Shown: piece after piece, positions 1-7,763 of the stretch | How the letters are laid out: the number at the start of each line of letters is the position of its first letter | Position numbering within the stretch: position 1 is the stretch's first letter | Source of the DNA: Flavobacteriales bacterium UBA952 | GTDB taxonomy: Bacteria; Bacteroidota; Bacteroidia; Flavobacteriales_D; Crocinitomicaceae | Assembly: GCA_002293185.1 (NCBI GenBank) | Contig: DBCS01000010.1 | Coordinates: 1 to 64,000, forward strand | Reading direction: 5' to 3' | DNA length: 64,000 nucleotides | Notes under the pieces: model-generated | What the model saw: only the letters and a program-made list of their open reading frames with translations | Told to the model about the DNA's origin: nothing | The model's database searches: none | Program-made: the position numbers and the translations under genes

Positions 1-100
1 AGAACTTGTCTTATGTAATCAGTATGAACTCCCATCCCTACTCATCAACTTTGTTTGTTAACCCCAAATTAACATAGACCGTTGTCTTAATTGCGGGGTG

Positions 101-130
101 CAAAGATATATACTCTTTTTGGTTCTGCAA
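101..130 (-). promoter_or_regulatory. Bacteroidota-type promoter reading out of the window
   Basis: On the minus strand TATCTTTG (108 to 101) matches the Bacteroidota -7 element TAnnTTTG, and TTG lies 20 bp upstream (130 to 128) as a -33 element. Transcription would start near position 94 and run left. A minus-strand reading frame opens with ATG at 35 and stays open to the window edge, but only about 11 codons are visible, so I do not annotate it as a gene. Positions 36-197 hold nothing else that I can recognise. Confidence 0.5.
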
Positions 131-197
131 TAATTTTTTGGAAGAAAATTTATTTTTTTTTGAATCAGAAATATAACTGATTGATTTATAGACCGCT

Positions 198-779
198 CTA
201 TTTTAAAAGCTCCATACCTTTTTGTAAAGGTGTAATATATTCATTGGATTGAAGCCCTAAGATGTCCTTTTCAAAGAAAGGCGAATTAGGTATAGCATAG
301 TTGTCATTGGAATCTGGATCAAATGAAAATGATGCATCGTCTTTGCAATATAAATTCCAATGCTGTTTGTTGGTGTAACCTGATTTCCAGGTTGCGCATA
401 CTGCCATAATAGCAACAGAGAGTTGTGTTTTGGAATTCCATGTACCCATAAAGTTCGCCTCTGCCAAAAAAAGACCAATTTGATCAATGAGAATACGCTG
501 ATCTGAAAGCTGCCAATTTTTGTAGGAGGGAATCATTTGCTGGAGCACAAAAAGATCATTTGCATTTAGTTGAACCCGCTCAACTCGATTATTCTTGCTA
601 CGAGCGATTCTGAACCATTTGCGCATGGCAAGTATGAGCAGCAAAAGAACAAGAACACCCGATATCTTCGCCAACCCAATTAATCCTGAAACAATAAATA
701 TGGGGATCAGGATTAATAGAATTGCGAAAAGCGGAAGCCAAAACGAAAAGCGGTAATTATTCAGCGACCCACTTATCAT
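198..779 (-). CDS. Membrane protein resembling the N-terminal half of MtfA-type peptidases, without the metal site
   Basis: 193 residues from the ATG at 779. I chose this start because a longer frame would cover much of the upstream gene; from here the overlap is only 23 bp. Two hydrophobic stretches (about residues 9-50) are followed by a basic, soluble part. The segment running from IPSYKNW through a FLAEANFMG-like motif to AIMAVCATW resembles the first half of the MtfA (DgsA anti-repressor, M90 peptidase) fold. The HExxH zinc motif of active MtfA is absent and the protein ends about where it would occur. It could be a non-catalytic relative, a truncated gene or an unrelated membrane protein. 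Function unknown; the gene itself is likely real because it is coupled to the conserved gene upstream. Confidence 0.65.
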   Translation of the reverse strand: MISGSLNNYRFSFWLPLFAILLILIPIFIVSGLIGLAKISGVLVLLLLILAMRKWFRIARSKNNRVERVQLNANDLFVLQQMIPSYKNWQLSDQRILIDQIGLFLAEANFMGTWNSKTQLSVAIMAVCATWKSGYTNKQHWNLYCKDDASFSFDPDSNDNYAIPNSPFFEKDILGLQSNEYITPLQKGMELLK

Positions 780-951
780 TGCGCATTTCTCCTTTGATGG
801 TGACGTTTTTTGTGCGCGCATAGTCTTCTGCGGCAACTAACATTTGCTCTCGTGTGTCTCTGCGAATGAGAATAGCAGAAGAACCTTGTGATTTCACTTC
901 TATATAAAAACCGTTGCGTAATCTGGCTGGTTTGGTTGGAGGTCTGCCCAT
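757..951 (-). CDS. Small conserved Bacteroidota protein, 64 aa
   Basis: A 64-residue basic protein beginning MGRPPTKPARLRNGFYIEV, with a TREQM motif in the middle. It resembles a small uncharacterised family that I recall from Bacteroidota genomes, in which the start MGRPPxKPAxLRxGFYIEV is the hallmark. The alternation of short strands and a helix suggests a compact, possibly nucleic-acid-binding fold, but I see no recognised domain. It is divergent from the ABC-F gene (123 bp between start codons) and overlaps the downstream membrane protein gene by 23 bp, which suggests cotranscription. Confidence 0.75.
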   Translation of the reverse strand: MGRPPTKPARLRNGFYIEVKSQGSSAILIRRDTREQMLVAAEDYARTKNVTIKGEMRNDKWVAE

Positions 952-1062
952 GGTATGAAATTAATTTGTAATAAGAGTTTGACAATATAACTATTATAAA
1001 CGAATATTGTTGCAATTTGTTAAACAAAAATCATGCCTTAATTAATGTTGAAAGGAAAGAAT

Positions 1063-1070
1063 TAACTTTG
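1063..1070 (+). promoter_or_regulatory. -7 element of the ABC-F gene
   Basis: TAACTTTG matches TAnnTTTG and ends 4 bp before the ATG at 1075. Bacteroidota transcripts start about 5-7 nt after this element, so the mRNA would have almost no leader. I see no convincing -33 element at the usual distance. Confidence 0.5.
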
Positions 1071-1074
1071 CGGC

Positions 1075-2997
1075 ATGATACAATTTGATCGACTCGGTTA
1101 TTTTTTACCCCAAGGATATCTATTCAACAATGTAAATCTCCAAATTAATAAAGGAGACAAAGTAGGTCTCGTGGGTAAAAACGGTGCAGGTAAATCTACC
1201 CTCTTGCGCATTTTAGCCGGCAGCACCAAGCCCAGCGATGGTCAAGTGCATCATCCAAAAAATTTAAAGTTCGGGTTTCTAACACAAGACATTCACATCG
1301 ATTCGGACAAATGTGTTTATGATTTTCTATTCTATTCTAACGAGGTCTTGAATGCCCTCCGAGAAAGACTAGATCAAATTAATAACGAACTGATCATAAG
1401 AACGGACTATGAAACGCAAAGCTACCTGGCCTTACTAGACGAACTCAGCGAACTCAATCATCGTTTTCAGGTTCTAGAAGGTTATCAATGGGAAGAAAAA
1501 ATCAAAGCAACATTAGAAGGTCTCGGCTTTAGTCTAGAGGACCAACAAAAAATGATTGCGCAGTGCTCAGGCGGTTGGAAAATGCGTGCAGAATTAGCGC
1601 GCATACTGGTCAATACGCCAGATATCTTATTACTCGATGAACCCACCAACCACCTCGACATTTTATCTATCAGTTGGCTCGAACAGTATTTACAAAGGTT
1701 TGAAGGTGCAGTTATTCTCATTTCTCACGACCGTTTTTTCTTAGATAATGTCAGTACCCGAACGCTAGAGATCTCTCGGCAACAAATTTTTGACTTCCCC
1801 TACGCCTATTCCAAATATAAAGAATTGCGTGCCGAAGAAATGGAAAGACTCGAGCAAGCTAAAAAACAACAAGACAAAGACATCAAGCACGCAGAAGAAC
1901 TCATCGAGAAATTTCGAGCCAAGAAAAATAAAGCAGCTTTTGCACAATCCTTGATAAAGAAGTTGGATAAAACCGAACGCATCTCCGTAGAAAAGGACCA
2001 AGTTGCTCGACTTAAACTTCGTTTTCCACTCGCAGTACAACCTGGAAAGTGGGTTTTAGAGCTCAATCAAATAGGTAAAAGCTATGACAATCGTTGTTTG
2101 TTCAAAGAAGTTTCTATTACCATAGGGCGCGGAGAAAAAATTGCGCTACTTGGTCCAAATGGCGTCGGTAAATCTACGCTACTCAAGGCTATTATGGGCA
2201 GCATTGGTCATGAAGGAGAAGTGTTGCATGGCCATAACGTACAGATTTCATATTTCGCGCAAGATCAGGCAGAAAAACTCGACCCAAAATTGAGCATCTA
2301 CGACACCGTCGATTTAATAGCCAAAGGTGACCTCCGTCGAGACTTGAGAAGTATTCTAGGTGCCTTTTTATTCTCAGGCGAAGACATCGATAAAAAAGTA
2401 GGTGTGTTGTCAGGTGGAGAGCGCACAAGACTCGCGCTTTGTTGTTTATTGCTGAGCCCTTCAAACTTTCTTATCCTCGATGAGCCGACCAATCACCTCG
2501 ATCTTCAAAGTAAAGAAGTTTTAAAAGAAGCCTTGATGCACTACGAAGGCACCTTCATCATCGTTTCTCACGATAGAGAATTTGTTGAGGGGCTGAGCAA
2601 TCGCATTTGGGACATCGAAAATCAAGGGGTAAAAATTCACCACTTTGACCTTAAAGAGTATTTGACTTACAAAACGCAAAAAAATCCAAATGTAACCTCT
2701 ACTTCGCATGCCAAAGAAATAAAGAAAGACAAAAATACACCAACTGAAAACAAACCAAAGATTGATAAAGCACTTCAAAAAGCACAAAAAGAAATTGAGC
2801 AAATCGAACAACAAATCGAACAACAAGAAAGCGTACTTAAAAATGTAGAAGACGACCTGAGCAAAACAGACTACAAAGACAAAATTCAATACAATAGTGC
2901 GCTAAATAGATACGAGCAAGAGAAAGCGCAATTAGATTCGCTCTACAAAAAATGGGAAGAAAAATCTGAGGTACTTTTAAAAACTGAATTTCATTAA
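1075..2997 (+). CDS. ABC-F family ATPase (Uup/EttA-like)
   Basis: 640 residues with two ABC ATPase domains in tandem and no membrane segments, the ABC-F layout. Domain 1 has Walker A at 34-42 (GKNGAGKST), signature SGG at 165-167 and Walker B DEP at 188-190. Domain 2 has Walker A near 360-368, signature SGG at 446-448 and Walker B at 469-471. A charged linker lies between the domains. A basic C-terminal extension ends in a coiled coil (about 560-635), as in Uup. ABC-F proteins bind the ribosomal E site and relieve stalled or mis-set ribosomes, and some protect against antibiotics. The C-terminal coiled coil favours a Uup-type housekeeping factor over a resistance protein. The subfamily cannot be fixed from sequence reading alone. 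Confidence 0.93.
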   Translation: MIQFDRLGYFLPQGYLFNNVNLQINKGDKVGLVGKNGAGKSTLLRILAGSTKPSDGQVHHPKNLKFGFLTQDIHIDSDKCVYDFLFYSNEVLNALRERLDQINNELIIRTDYETQSYLALLDELSELNHRFQVLEGYQWEEKIKATLEGLGFSLEDQQKMIAQCSGGWKMRAELARILVNTPDILLLDEPTNHLDILSISWLEQYLQRFEGAVILISHDRFFLDNVSTRTLEISRQQIFDFPYAYSKYKELRAEEMERLEQAKKQQDKDIKHAEELIEKFRAKKNKAAFAQSLIKKLDKTERISVEKDQVARLKLRFPLAVQPGKWVLELNQIGKSYDNRCLFKEVSITIGRGEKIALLGPNGVGKSTLLKAIMGSIGHEGEVLHGHNVQISYFAQDQAEKLDPKLSIYDTVDLIAKGDLRRDLRSILGAFLFSGEDIDKKVGVLSGGERTRLALCCLLLSPSNFLILDEPTNHLDLQSKEVLKEALMHYEGTFIIVSHDREFVEGLSNRIWDIENQGVKIHHFDLKEYLTYKTQKNPNVTSTSHAKEIKKDKNTPTENKPKIDKALQKAQKEIEQIEQQIEQQESVLKNVEDDLSKTDYKDKIQYNSALNRYEQEKAQLDSLYKKWEEKSEVLLKTEFH

Positions 2998-3002
2998 TTT
3001 TG
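2995..3002 (+). promoter_or_regulatory. -7 element overlapping the ABC-F stop codon
   Basis: TAATTTTG (TAnnTTTG) begins in the TAA stop of the ABC-F gene and ends 4 bp before the ATG at 3007. It gives the lipoprotein/ferredoxin pair its own start, probably with a very short leader. Confidence 0.45.
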
Positions 3003-3006
3003 ACCT

Positions 3007-3432
3007 ATGAAACAACTGCTTGTCATCTGCTTAGGATTGCTCTTGTTGTCTTCGAAGTGCAACAATCAAAATCAGCATCCGGTTCCTTTTGTCCCGGTCG
3101 ATATCACGATTGATATACAACTTCCTAGCTACAGTAATCTGCAAGGGGTCGGCGGTTGGACCTACCTCAATGGTGGCTCGAGAGGCATCATTGTTTACCG
3201 AAAAGCAATTGACGAATTTGTCGCTTTTGACCGTCATGCCCCATCTGATCCTGAAGGTTCTTGTCCTATTGCGCTTTATCCTGACGATCAAAACTTCTTA
3301 CAGCTCATAGATTCTTGCAACAATGCGGTATTTTCCTTGTACGATGGCTCACCTGTAAGCAACAGTATTTTTGGGCTAAGACAATATGCAACTCAATTTA
3401 ACGGCAATAACTTATTGCGCGTTTATAACTAA
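3007..3432 (+). CDS. Lipoprotein with a Rieske-like fold lacking the iron-sulfur ligands
   Basis: 141 residues. A lipoprotein signal peptide ends in LLSSKC, with the lipidated Cys at 18. The mature part (GIIVYR, EFVAFDRHAP, a CPI turn, a second DSCNNAVFSLYDG segment, and a final LRQY/LRVYN strand) resembles Rieske-type domains of Bacteroidota lipoproteins. A true Rieske centre needs two CxH / CxxH pairs. Here the loops keep cysteines (CPI, DSC) but no histidine at the right spacing, so no [2Fe-2S] cluster is expected; the two Cys could form a disulfide. The next gene, 5 bp downstream, is a genuine 2Fe-2S ferredoxin. The fold assignment is from pattern recognition; the role is unknown. Confidence 0.7.
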   Translation: MKQLLVICLGLLLLSSKCNNQNQHPVPFVPVDITIDIQLPSYSNLQGVGGWTYLNGGSRGIIVYRKAIDEFVAFDRHAPSDPEGSCPIALYPDDQNFLQLIDSCNNAVFSLYDGSPVSNSIFGLRQYATQFNGNNLLRVYN

Positions 3433-3437
3433 CGAAT

Positions 3438-3761
3438 ATGGCAGATATCAAAGTAACTATTATCGATAGAGACGGTCAAACACACGAATTAGAAGGACCT
3501 ACAGATATGAGCATGAACATCATGGAGCTATGCAAGGCCTATGACCTACCTGTGAAGGGAGAATGTGGCGGCATGGCTATGTGCGCAACATGTCAATGCT
3601 ATTTGGAGTCACAAACAGATTTACCCGAGCAGAGCGATGCAGAATTGGATATGCTCGATCAAGCGTTTTTCGTCAAAGCAAATAGTAGGCTTGGGTGTCA
3701 AATTCATCTAAATGACGACATTAACGGTATTGTTTTGCGCCTAGCCCCAGAGCAGGATTAA
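3438..3761 (+). CDS. fdx: 2Fe-2S ferredoxin, adrenodoxin type
   Basis: 107 residues with the ferredoxin cysteine pattern C43-x5-C49-x2-C52 and C87 (GECGGMAMCATC ... LGCQ), which binds one [2Fe-2S] cluster. The acidic surface and the position of the fourth Cys fit the vertebrate-adrenodoxin/ISC-ferredoxin class, a small soluble electron carrier. No isc genes adjoin it, so its partner cannot be read from context. It sits 5 bp after the Rieske-like lipoprotein gene and is probably cotranscribed with it. Its stop codon shares the palindrome TTAA (3758-3761) with the stop of the convergent msrBA gene. Confidence 0.9.
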   Translation: MADIKVTIIDRDGQTHELEGPTDMSMNIMELCKAYDLPVKGECGGMAMCATCQCYLESQTDLPEQSDAELDMLDQAFFVKANSRLGCQIHLNDDINGIVLRLAPEQD

Positions 3762-4777
3762 TCCATTTTTTCTGCAAAAACCTTTCTGAATTTCTCTACC
3801 TTAGGCCGCACGACACTCTGGCAATAAGGATTGCCCGGATTGTTTTCGTAATAATTATGATGGTAATCTTCGGCCTCAAAATAGTTATTGATTTCCACAA
3901 TTTGCGTTACAATTGGCTTATCCCAAACGTTTTCAGCTTCTAATTTTTGAAGGTACTTTAAGGCTGCTGTCTTTTGTGCCTCGTTATGGTAAAATATTAC
4001 AGATCGGTACTGTGTACCGATGTCATTCCCCTGTCGATTGAGCTGAGTGGGGTCATGCACAAACCAAAATGCTTCTAGTAATTCCTCATAGGAGATAACG
4101 CTCGGGTCAAAAACGACTTGAGCAACTTCGGCATGACCCGTTTGACCCGTACAAATTTCTTTGTAGGTTGGTTTGTCTGTGTGGCCACCTGCATAACCTG
4201 GCACCACCGAAATGACTCCTTTGAGGTCTTGAAAACAGGCTTCAATGCACCAAAAACATCCCGCACCGAAAGTGGCGAGTTGTTTGCCTTGATGGTTATT
4301 TTGATCTTTTTGGTTTTGGTTCATTTCGTCTTGAGCTATAAAATTTAAGGACGCCGAGTTAATGCAATAGCGCAAGCCTGTTGGCTTTGGGCCGTCGTCG
4401 AACACATGCCCTAGGTGGGCATCACAATTATTACAACGCACTTCTGTTCGGACCATGCCATGAGCGCGATCGATGATTTTTTTGACATTTCCTTGCGTGA
4501 GCACTTCATAAAAGCTCGGCCAACCAGACCCGGATTCGTATTTTGTCTTACTTTCAAAAAGAGGCGCATCACAAGCCACGCAAACGTAAGTGCCCTCGTC
4601 GTGGTGATCCCAATATTTGCCTGTAAACGGGCGTTCTGTACCTCCGTTGATGACGTAACAAACGTTTTCTGGTAAAGCTCGGCCGTTAAAAGTATTTTGA
4701 TTTTTTGCTGCATCTGGGTCTTGCTGTCCACAGGCGTTTAAGCTTCCTAATATCATAAGTACAAAAATAAGTTTCAT
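3758..4777 (-). CDS. msrBA: Bifunctional peptide methionine sulfoxide reductase MsrB-MsrA, lipoprotein
   Basis: 339 residues. A lipoprotein signal ends in LNAC (Cys16), so the enzyme is exported and membrane anchored. The MsrB domain (about 35-150) reduces Met-R-sulfoxide; it has zinc cysteines C66/C69 and C115/C118 and catalytic C138 in RYCINSASL. The MsrA domain (about 165-335) reduces Met-S-sulfoxide; it has GCFWC with catalytic C174. The order B-then-A is the reverse of the A-B arrangement in Neisseria PilB. The electron donor is not encoded next to it. The ATG is directly back to back with an upstream ATG on the other strand (CATATG, 4775-4780), but the divergent MFS gene probably starts further downstream. 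Confidence 0.93.
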   Translation of the reverse strand: MKLIFVLMILGSLNACGQQDPDAAKNQNTFNGRALPENVCYVINGGTERPFTGKYWDHHDEGTYVCVACDAPLFESKTKYESGSGWPSFYEVLTQGNVKKIIDRAHGMVRTEVRCNNCDAHLGHVFDDGPKPTGLRYCINSASLNFIAQDEMNQNQKDQNNHQGKQLATFGAGCFWCIEACFQDLKGVISVVPGYAGGHTDKPTYKEICTGQTGHAEVAQVVFDPSVISYEELLEAFWFVHDPTQLNRQGNDIGTQYRSVIFYHNEAQKTAALKYLQKLEAENVWDKPIVTQIVEINNYFEAEDYHHNYYENNPGNPYCQSVVRPKVEKFRKVFAEKMD

Positions 4778-4812
4778 ATGCTTACAACAAACAAGAGTTG
4801 GTTTGGTTTAAC

Positions 4813-4820
4813 TACTTTTG
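4813..4820 (+). promoter_or_regulatory. -7 element of the MFS transporter gene
   Basis: TACTTTTG fits TAnnTTTG and ends 5 bp before the ATG at 4826. It lies downstream of the first in-frame ATG (4778), which argues for the later start. Confidence 0.5.
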
Positions 4821-4825
4821 CACCC

Positions 4826-6007
4826 ATGCTCCTTAGATACTCAAAAGACTTTTGGTTACTCAGTTTCAGTATGTTTTTTTTCATACTGAGCTTCAATTTA
4901 ATTTTACCTGAAATGAATATTTTCATTAGTCAGTTAGGAGGAAGCGGAGTGAAGGGCAGTAGCATTTTTTTATTTTCTGTTGCAGCAGGTATTTCCAGAC
5001 CTTTTGCAGGTAAACTAGCTGATTTAATTGGTCGAAAACGCAGTATTTATATTGGTCTTTGCTTCGCTATTGCCGCAAGCTTGAGTTACTCATTTGTGAG
5101 CTGGATCGGTTTCTTTTTTGTGCTGAGATGCTTACATGGCCTGAGCGCAGGTTTTGCACCTACAGGTGCTACTGCACTCCTGACAGATATCTTACCGCCG
5201 GATAGAAAAGGAGCCGCAATGGGGCTGTGGGGGACCTTTATTTCTTTAGGCATTGGTATTGGCCAAGCGCTCGGTTCTTTTATTTATATACACAGTAATT
5301 TTGACGCCTTATTCATGTGCGCCGCTGGCTTTGGCATCATTTCGCTTTTGTTATTGTTTCCCATCAAAGAAACCCTTCCTACACAACTTCGCTTTAATCG
5401 AAAGCAACTCCTGATCAAATGGGAAGATGTAGTAGAGCCAACGGTTAAACCTGCCGCAACAATTATGCTGCTAACAGCAATTAGTTCGGGTGTTATTTTT
5501 GTTTTAAGCCCAGAGTATTCAGCATATTTAGGCATTACAAATAAAGGTTATTTCTTTGGTATTTATGTACTCACCACCATTGGTGTTCGTTTAATTTTTT
5601 CCTCGCTATCGGATCGAATTGGTAGGAGAGAAACAATGCTATTCGGCTGCAGCCTGTTGGTGCTTAGTATGATTTATCTTGGTCTAGTGGACGATATTTG
5701 GAGTTATACTATTGCGGCAGCTATTTTTGGTTTGGCTACCGGGATTTCTAGCCCAACTCTTTTTGCTTGGACCGCTGATTTGAGTTTAGCACATCGCCGA
5801 GGAACGGGTTCTGGAACGCTATTTATTGCGCTTGAACTCGGAATCTTAATAGGTTCAGGGCTCACCTTTGTTTTCTATAAAAACACGATGGAAAGCGCTC
5901 GAATTTGCATGTTTATAGCCGCAGGATTTGGTGTTTTAGCTCTTCTTTTGTTACTCCTTCAATTGCATAAATCTAAGCTTGCTTTGAACGCTCGAGGTAA
6001 CGCCTAA
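4826..6007 (+). CDS. Major facilitator superfamily transporter
   Basis: 393 residues from the ATG at 4826, chosen because a promoter-like element lies just before it; an earlier ATG at 4778 would add 16 residues. About twelve hydrophobic helices in two six-helix halves. The MFS motif A is clear after helix 2 (GKLADLIGRKRS) and repeated after helix 8 (SDRIGRRE). The transporter is of the drug/sugar-efflux size class. The substrate cannot be named. The last 35 bp overlap the convergent yhhQ gene. Confidence 0.85.
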   Translation: MLLRYSKDFWLLSFSMFFFILSFNLILPEMNIFISQLGGSGVKGSSIFLFSVAAGISRPFAGKLADLIGRKRSIYIGLCFAIAASLSYSFVSWIGFFFVLRCLHGLSAGFAPTGATALLTDILPPDRKGAAMGLWGTFISLGIGIGQALGSFIYIHSNFDALFMCAAGFGIISLLLLFPIKETLPTQLRFNRKQLLIKWEDVVEPTVKPAATIMLLTAISSGVIFVLSPEYSAYLGITNKGYFFGIYVLTTIGVRLIFSSLSDRIGRRETMLFGCSLLVLSMIYLGLVDDIWSYTIAAAIFGLATGISSPTLFAWTADLSLAHRRGTGSGTLFIALELGILIGSGLTFVFYKNTMESARICMFIAAGFGVLALLLLLLQLHKSKLALNARGNA

Positions 6008-6680
6008 CTAAAAAATGACCGAGATAAACCAAGGGAGTAAGTAGAATAGCAATCAGAATTTTTAATAAGTAATTGGTTGGTGCCACCTCAAAATAAGTAG
6101 ATAAACTCATGGCCCCGGGCAATACAAAACCGATGTACAACACGATGTAAGAATCGATGAGCTGTGAAAGGAGTGTGCTTCCGGTACTGCGCAGCCAAAT
6201 AAACCGATTACCCGTTTTTTGTTTGATTTGATCAAAAACATAGGCATCCAGGATTTGTGATACCAAAAACGCAACGATACTCCCAACAATTACAGCCTGT
6301 GCTTGACCGAAAACGAGATTGTATGCTTCATTAGTGGCTAATTTAGAGCCTTTAATTTCATAAGCCGGAATAGACATTGATAGGCCCACAATTAGAAAAC
6401 AATACGCAATGAGCCCTGCGGTAATCCAGGAGAGTCTGCGCACTGCTTTTTGACCATAAAATTCATTGAGAAGGTCTGTGAGCAAGAAAACAATAGGCCA
6501 AGGTAAAATCCCAATGATAGTAATGAAAGGGCCGACTTTTTTACCGAAAAAGTATCCTTCTAGAGGAATTTGAATAAGTTTATTACTAATGAGTTCGGCC
6601 GTTACGGCATTCGTGACAAATAAACCTGCTAATGCGATAAAAAGCCACTGCCGACGCTCGTTAAGTTTTTGCTGCTCCAT
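5973..6680 (-). CDS. yhhQ: Queuosine precursor transporter, YhhQ/VUT family
   Basis: 235 residues with six or so membrane helices. Family hallmarks visible: the N-terminal ELISNK segment, TDLLNEFYG between helices, and the RSTGSTLLSQLIDS stretch near residue 165. YhhQ-type proteins import 7-cyano-7-deazaguanine (preQ0) or related bases for queuosine modification of tRNA. No que genes are in the window. The 3' end overlaps the convergent MFS gene by 35 bp, and the conserved C-terminal helix of each reads through the overlap, so both ends look genuine. Confidence 0.85.
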   Translation of the reverse strand: MEQQKLNERRQWLFIALAGLFVTNAVTAELISNKLIQIPLEGYFFGKKVGPFITIIGILPWPIVFLLTDLLNEFYGQKAVRRLSWITAGLIAYCFLIVGLSMSIPAYEIKGSKLATNEAYNLVFGQAQAVIVGSIVAFLVSQILDAYVFDQIKQKTGNRFIWLRSTGSTLLSQLIDSYIVLYIGFVLPGAMSLSTYFEVAPTNYLLKILIAILLTPLVYLGHFLVRRYLERSKQA

Positions 6681-6697
6681 TATGCTAAAATAAGCAT

Positions 6698-7207
6698 TTA
6701 GGGCGTGCCGTAATCTAAGCGTTTGGTTTTGATGTAGCGTTTTAAGTAGTACTCTGAAGTTTTGAAATTATCTATCCGGACTCCTGAATTGGCCGAATGG
6801 ATAAATTTGATCGCTTCGGGACTGACTTCTACAACCAAAGCAACGTGACCAACACTTGTGGAATTGACATTGCTTCCTTTAAAAAACATGAGGTCACCTG
6901 GTCGAATTTCAGAAAGCTTAACTGTTGTTCCTAACTCAGCTAAACCATAACTGGTGCGGACTAAATCAAAACCAAAATTGCCAAAGATATAATTGATAAA
7001 TCCAGAACAATCAAAGCCCGATGGGGTGGTCCCTCCGTAGCGATAAGGCACACCCAGAAAACGTTTGGCATAATTAATAATAGCATCTACCTGCGGGTCG
7101 TTGGGTAAGGGAACCTTAGTTTGGGATTGGGATGTGGGTGTTTGGGCCAACAACTCTTGAGCGAAGACCAAAAAAAGTATAAAGAAAAATACATCTTTTA
7201 TTTTCAT
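6698..7207 (-). CDS. Secreted NlpC/P60 (C40) cell-wall peptidase
   Basis: 169 residues with a signal peptide (hydrophobic 5-20, cleavage near AQ at 21-22). The rest is a C40 papain-like domain: catalytic C67 in GFDCSGF, H121 in SVGHVALV, and a third polar residue, probably H137. This family cuts D-Glu to diaminopimelate links in peptidoglycan stem peptides, here in the periplasm. It lies 17 bp upstream of yhhQ on the same strand and is divergent from the MerR gene. No extra binding domain is present, so it is the minimal single-domain form. Confidence 0.88.
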   Translation of the reverse strand: MKIKDVFFFILFLVFAQELLAQTPTSQSQTKVPLPNDPQVDAIINYAKRFLGVPYRYGGTTPSGFDCSGFINYIFGNFGFDLVRTSYGLAELGTTVKLSEIRPGDLMFFKGSNVNSTSVGHVALVVEVSPEAIKFIHSANSGVRIDNFKTSEYYLKRYIKTKRLDYGTP

Positions 7208-7223
7208 TTTCTGAAAGCCAATG

Positions 7224-7231
7224 CAAAAATA
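7224..7231 (-). promoter_or_regulatory. -7 element of the C40 peptidase gene
   Basis: On the minus strand TATTTTTG (7231 to 7224) fits TAnnTTTG, 16 bp before the ATG at 7207. The intergenic region is shared with the divergent MerR gene at 7266. Confidence 0.4.
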
Positions 7232-7265
7232 ATAATTATTTTCGGAACTTCATTCAAGTAGACAG

Positions 7266-7742
7266 ATGCCCCCTATTGAAAATCAAATACTTAGCAAACT
7301 TTACTACAGCATTGGCGAAGTCGCAGGTATGCTGGAGGTAAATGCCTCACTCTTAAGATTTTGGGAGAAAGAATTTAACCTAACTGTATCAAAAAAGAAC
7401 AACAAAGGTAACCGGCTCTTTTCGGTCAAAGAAATCGAACAAATCAAGCGCATTTATCAGCTTGTTAAAGTGCAAGGATACACGCTCGATGGCGCCAAAA
7501 AAGCCCTCAAACTAAAATCAAACACCCCTCTTTCCGAGCCTGTTCAAATCGTTCAAAAAGCAGCAGCTCCAGCCAATCCAAACTACGCTGAAATCATCAG
7601 TAAATTGGAAGGCATCAAAGCTAAATTATTGAGCTTACCTGTTGAAAAAGAACCTACACACGGTCCAATTGAGCCACCAAAAAAGCGTAGCACCGAAAAG
7701 CCAAAACCAGCTTCAGACCTGCCAACACTATTTGATTTTTAA
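7266..7742 (+). CDS. MerR-family transcriptional regulator
   Basis: 158 residues. An N-terminal winged helix of the MerR type (about 12-85): YYSIGEVAGMLEV, SLLRFWEKEF, GNRLFSVKEIEQIKRI. The C-terminal part (90-158) is rich in Pro, Lys and Glu and has no cysteine metal site, so it is not a metal sensor of the MerR/CueR kind. It matches the single-copy MerR-like regulator often seen in Bacteroidota, whose signal is unknown. Divergent from the cell-wall peptidase gene with a 58-bp shared upstream region, which makes that gene a possible target (inference). Confidence 0.85.
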   Translation: MPPIENQILSKLYYSIGEVAGMLEVNASLLRFWEKEFNLTVSKKNNKGNRLFSVKEIEQIKRIYQLVKVQGYTLDGAKKALKLKSNTPLSEPVQIVQKAAAPANPNYAEIISKLEGIKAKLLSLPVEKEPTHGPIEPPKKRSTEKPKPASDLPTLFDF

Positions 7743-7763
7743 GCGTTCAAAAGCATAAGCAGT

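Noticed and set aside
1..35. Partial minus-strand gene at the left edge
   Set aside because: An open frame of about 11 codons is too short to support a gene call, although a promoter points into it.
2521..2889. 122-residue hydrophobic frame on the minus strand inside the ABC-F gene
   Set aside because: It is a shadow of the Lys/Gln-rich coiled coil on the other strand; no promoter or family match.
4778..4825. ATG at 4778 as start of the MFS gene
   Set aside because: A TAnnTTTG element lies at 4813-4820, directly before the ATG at 4826, so the first ATG is likely outside the transcript; it is also exactly back to back with the msrBA ATG.
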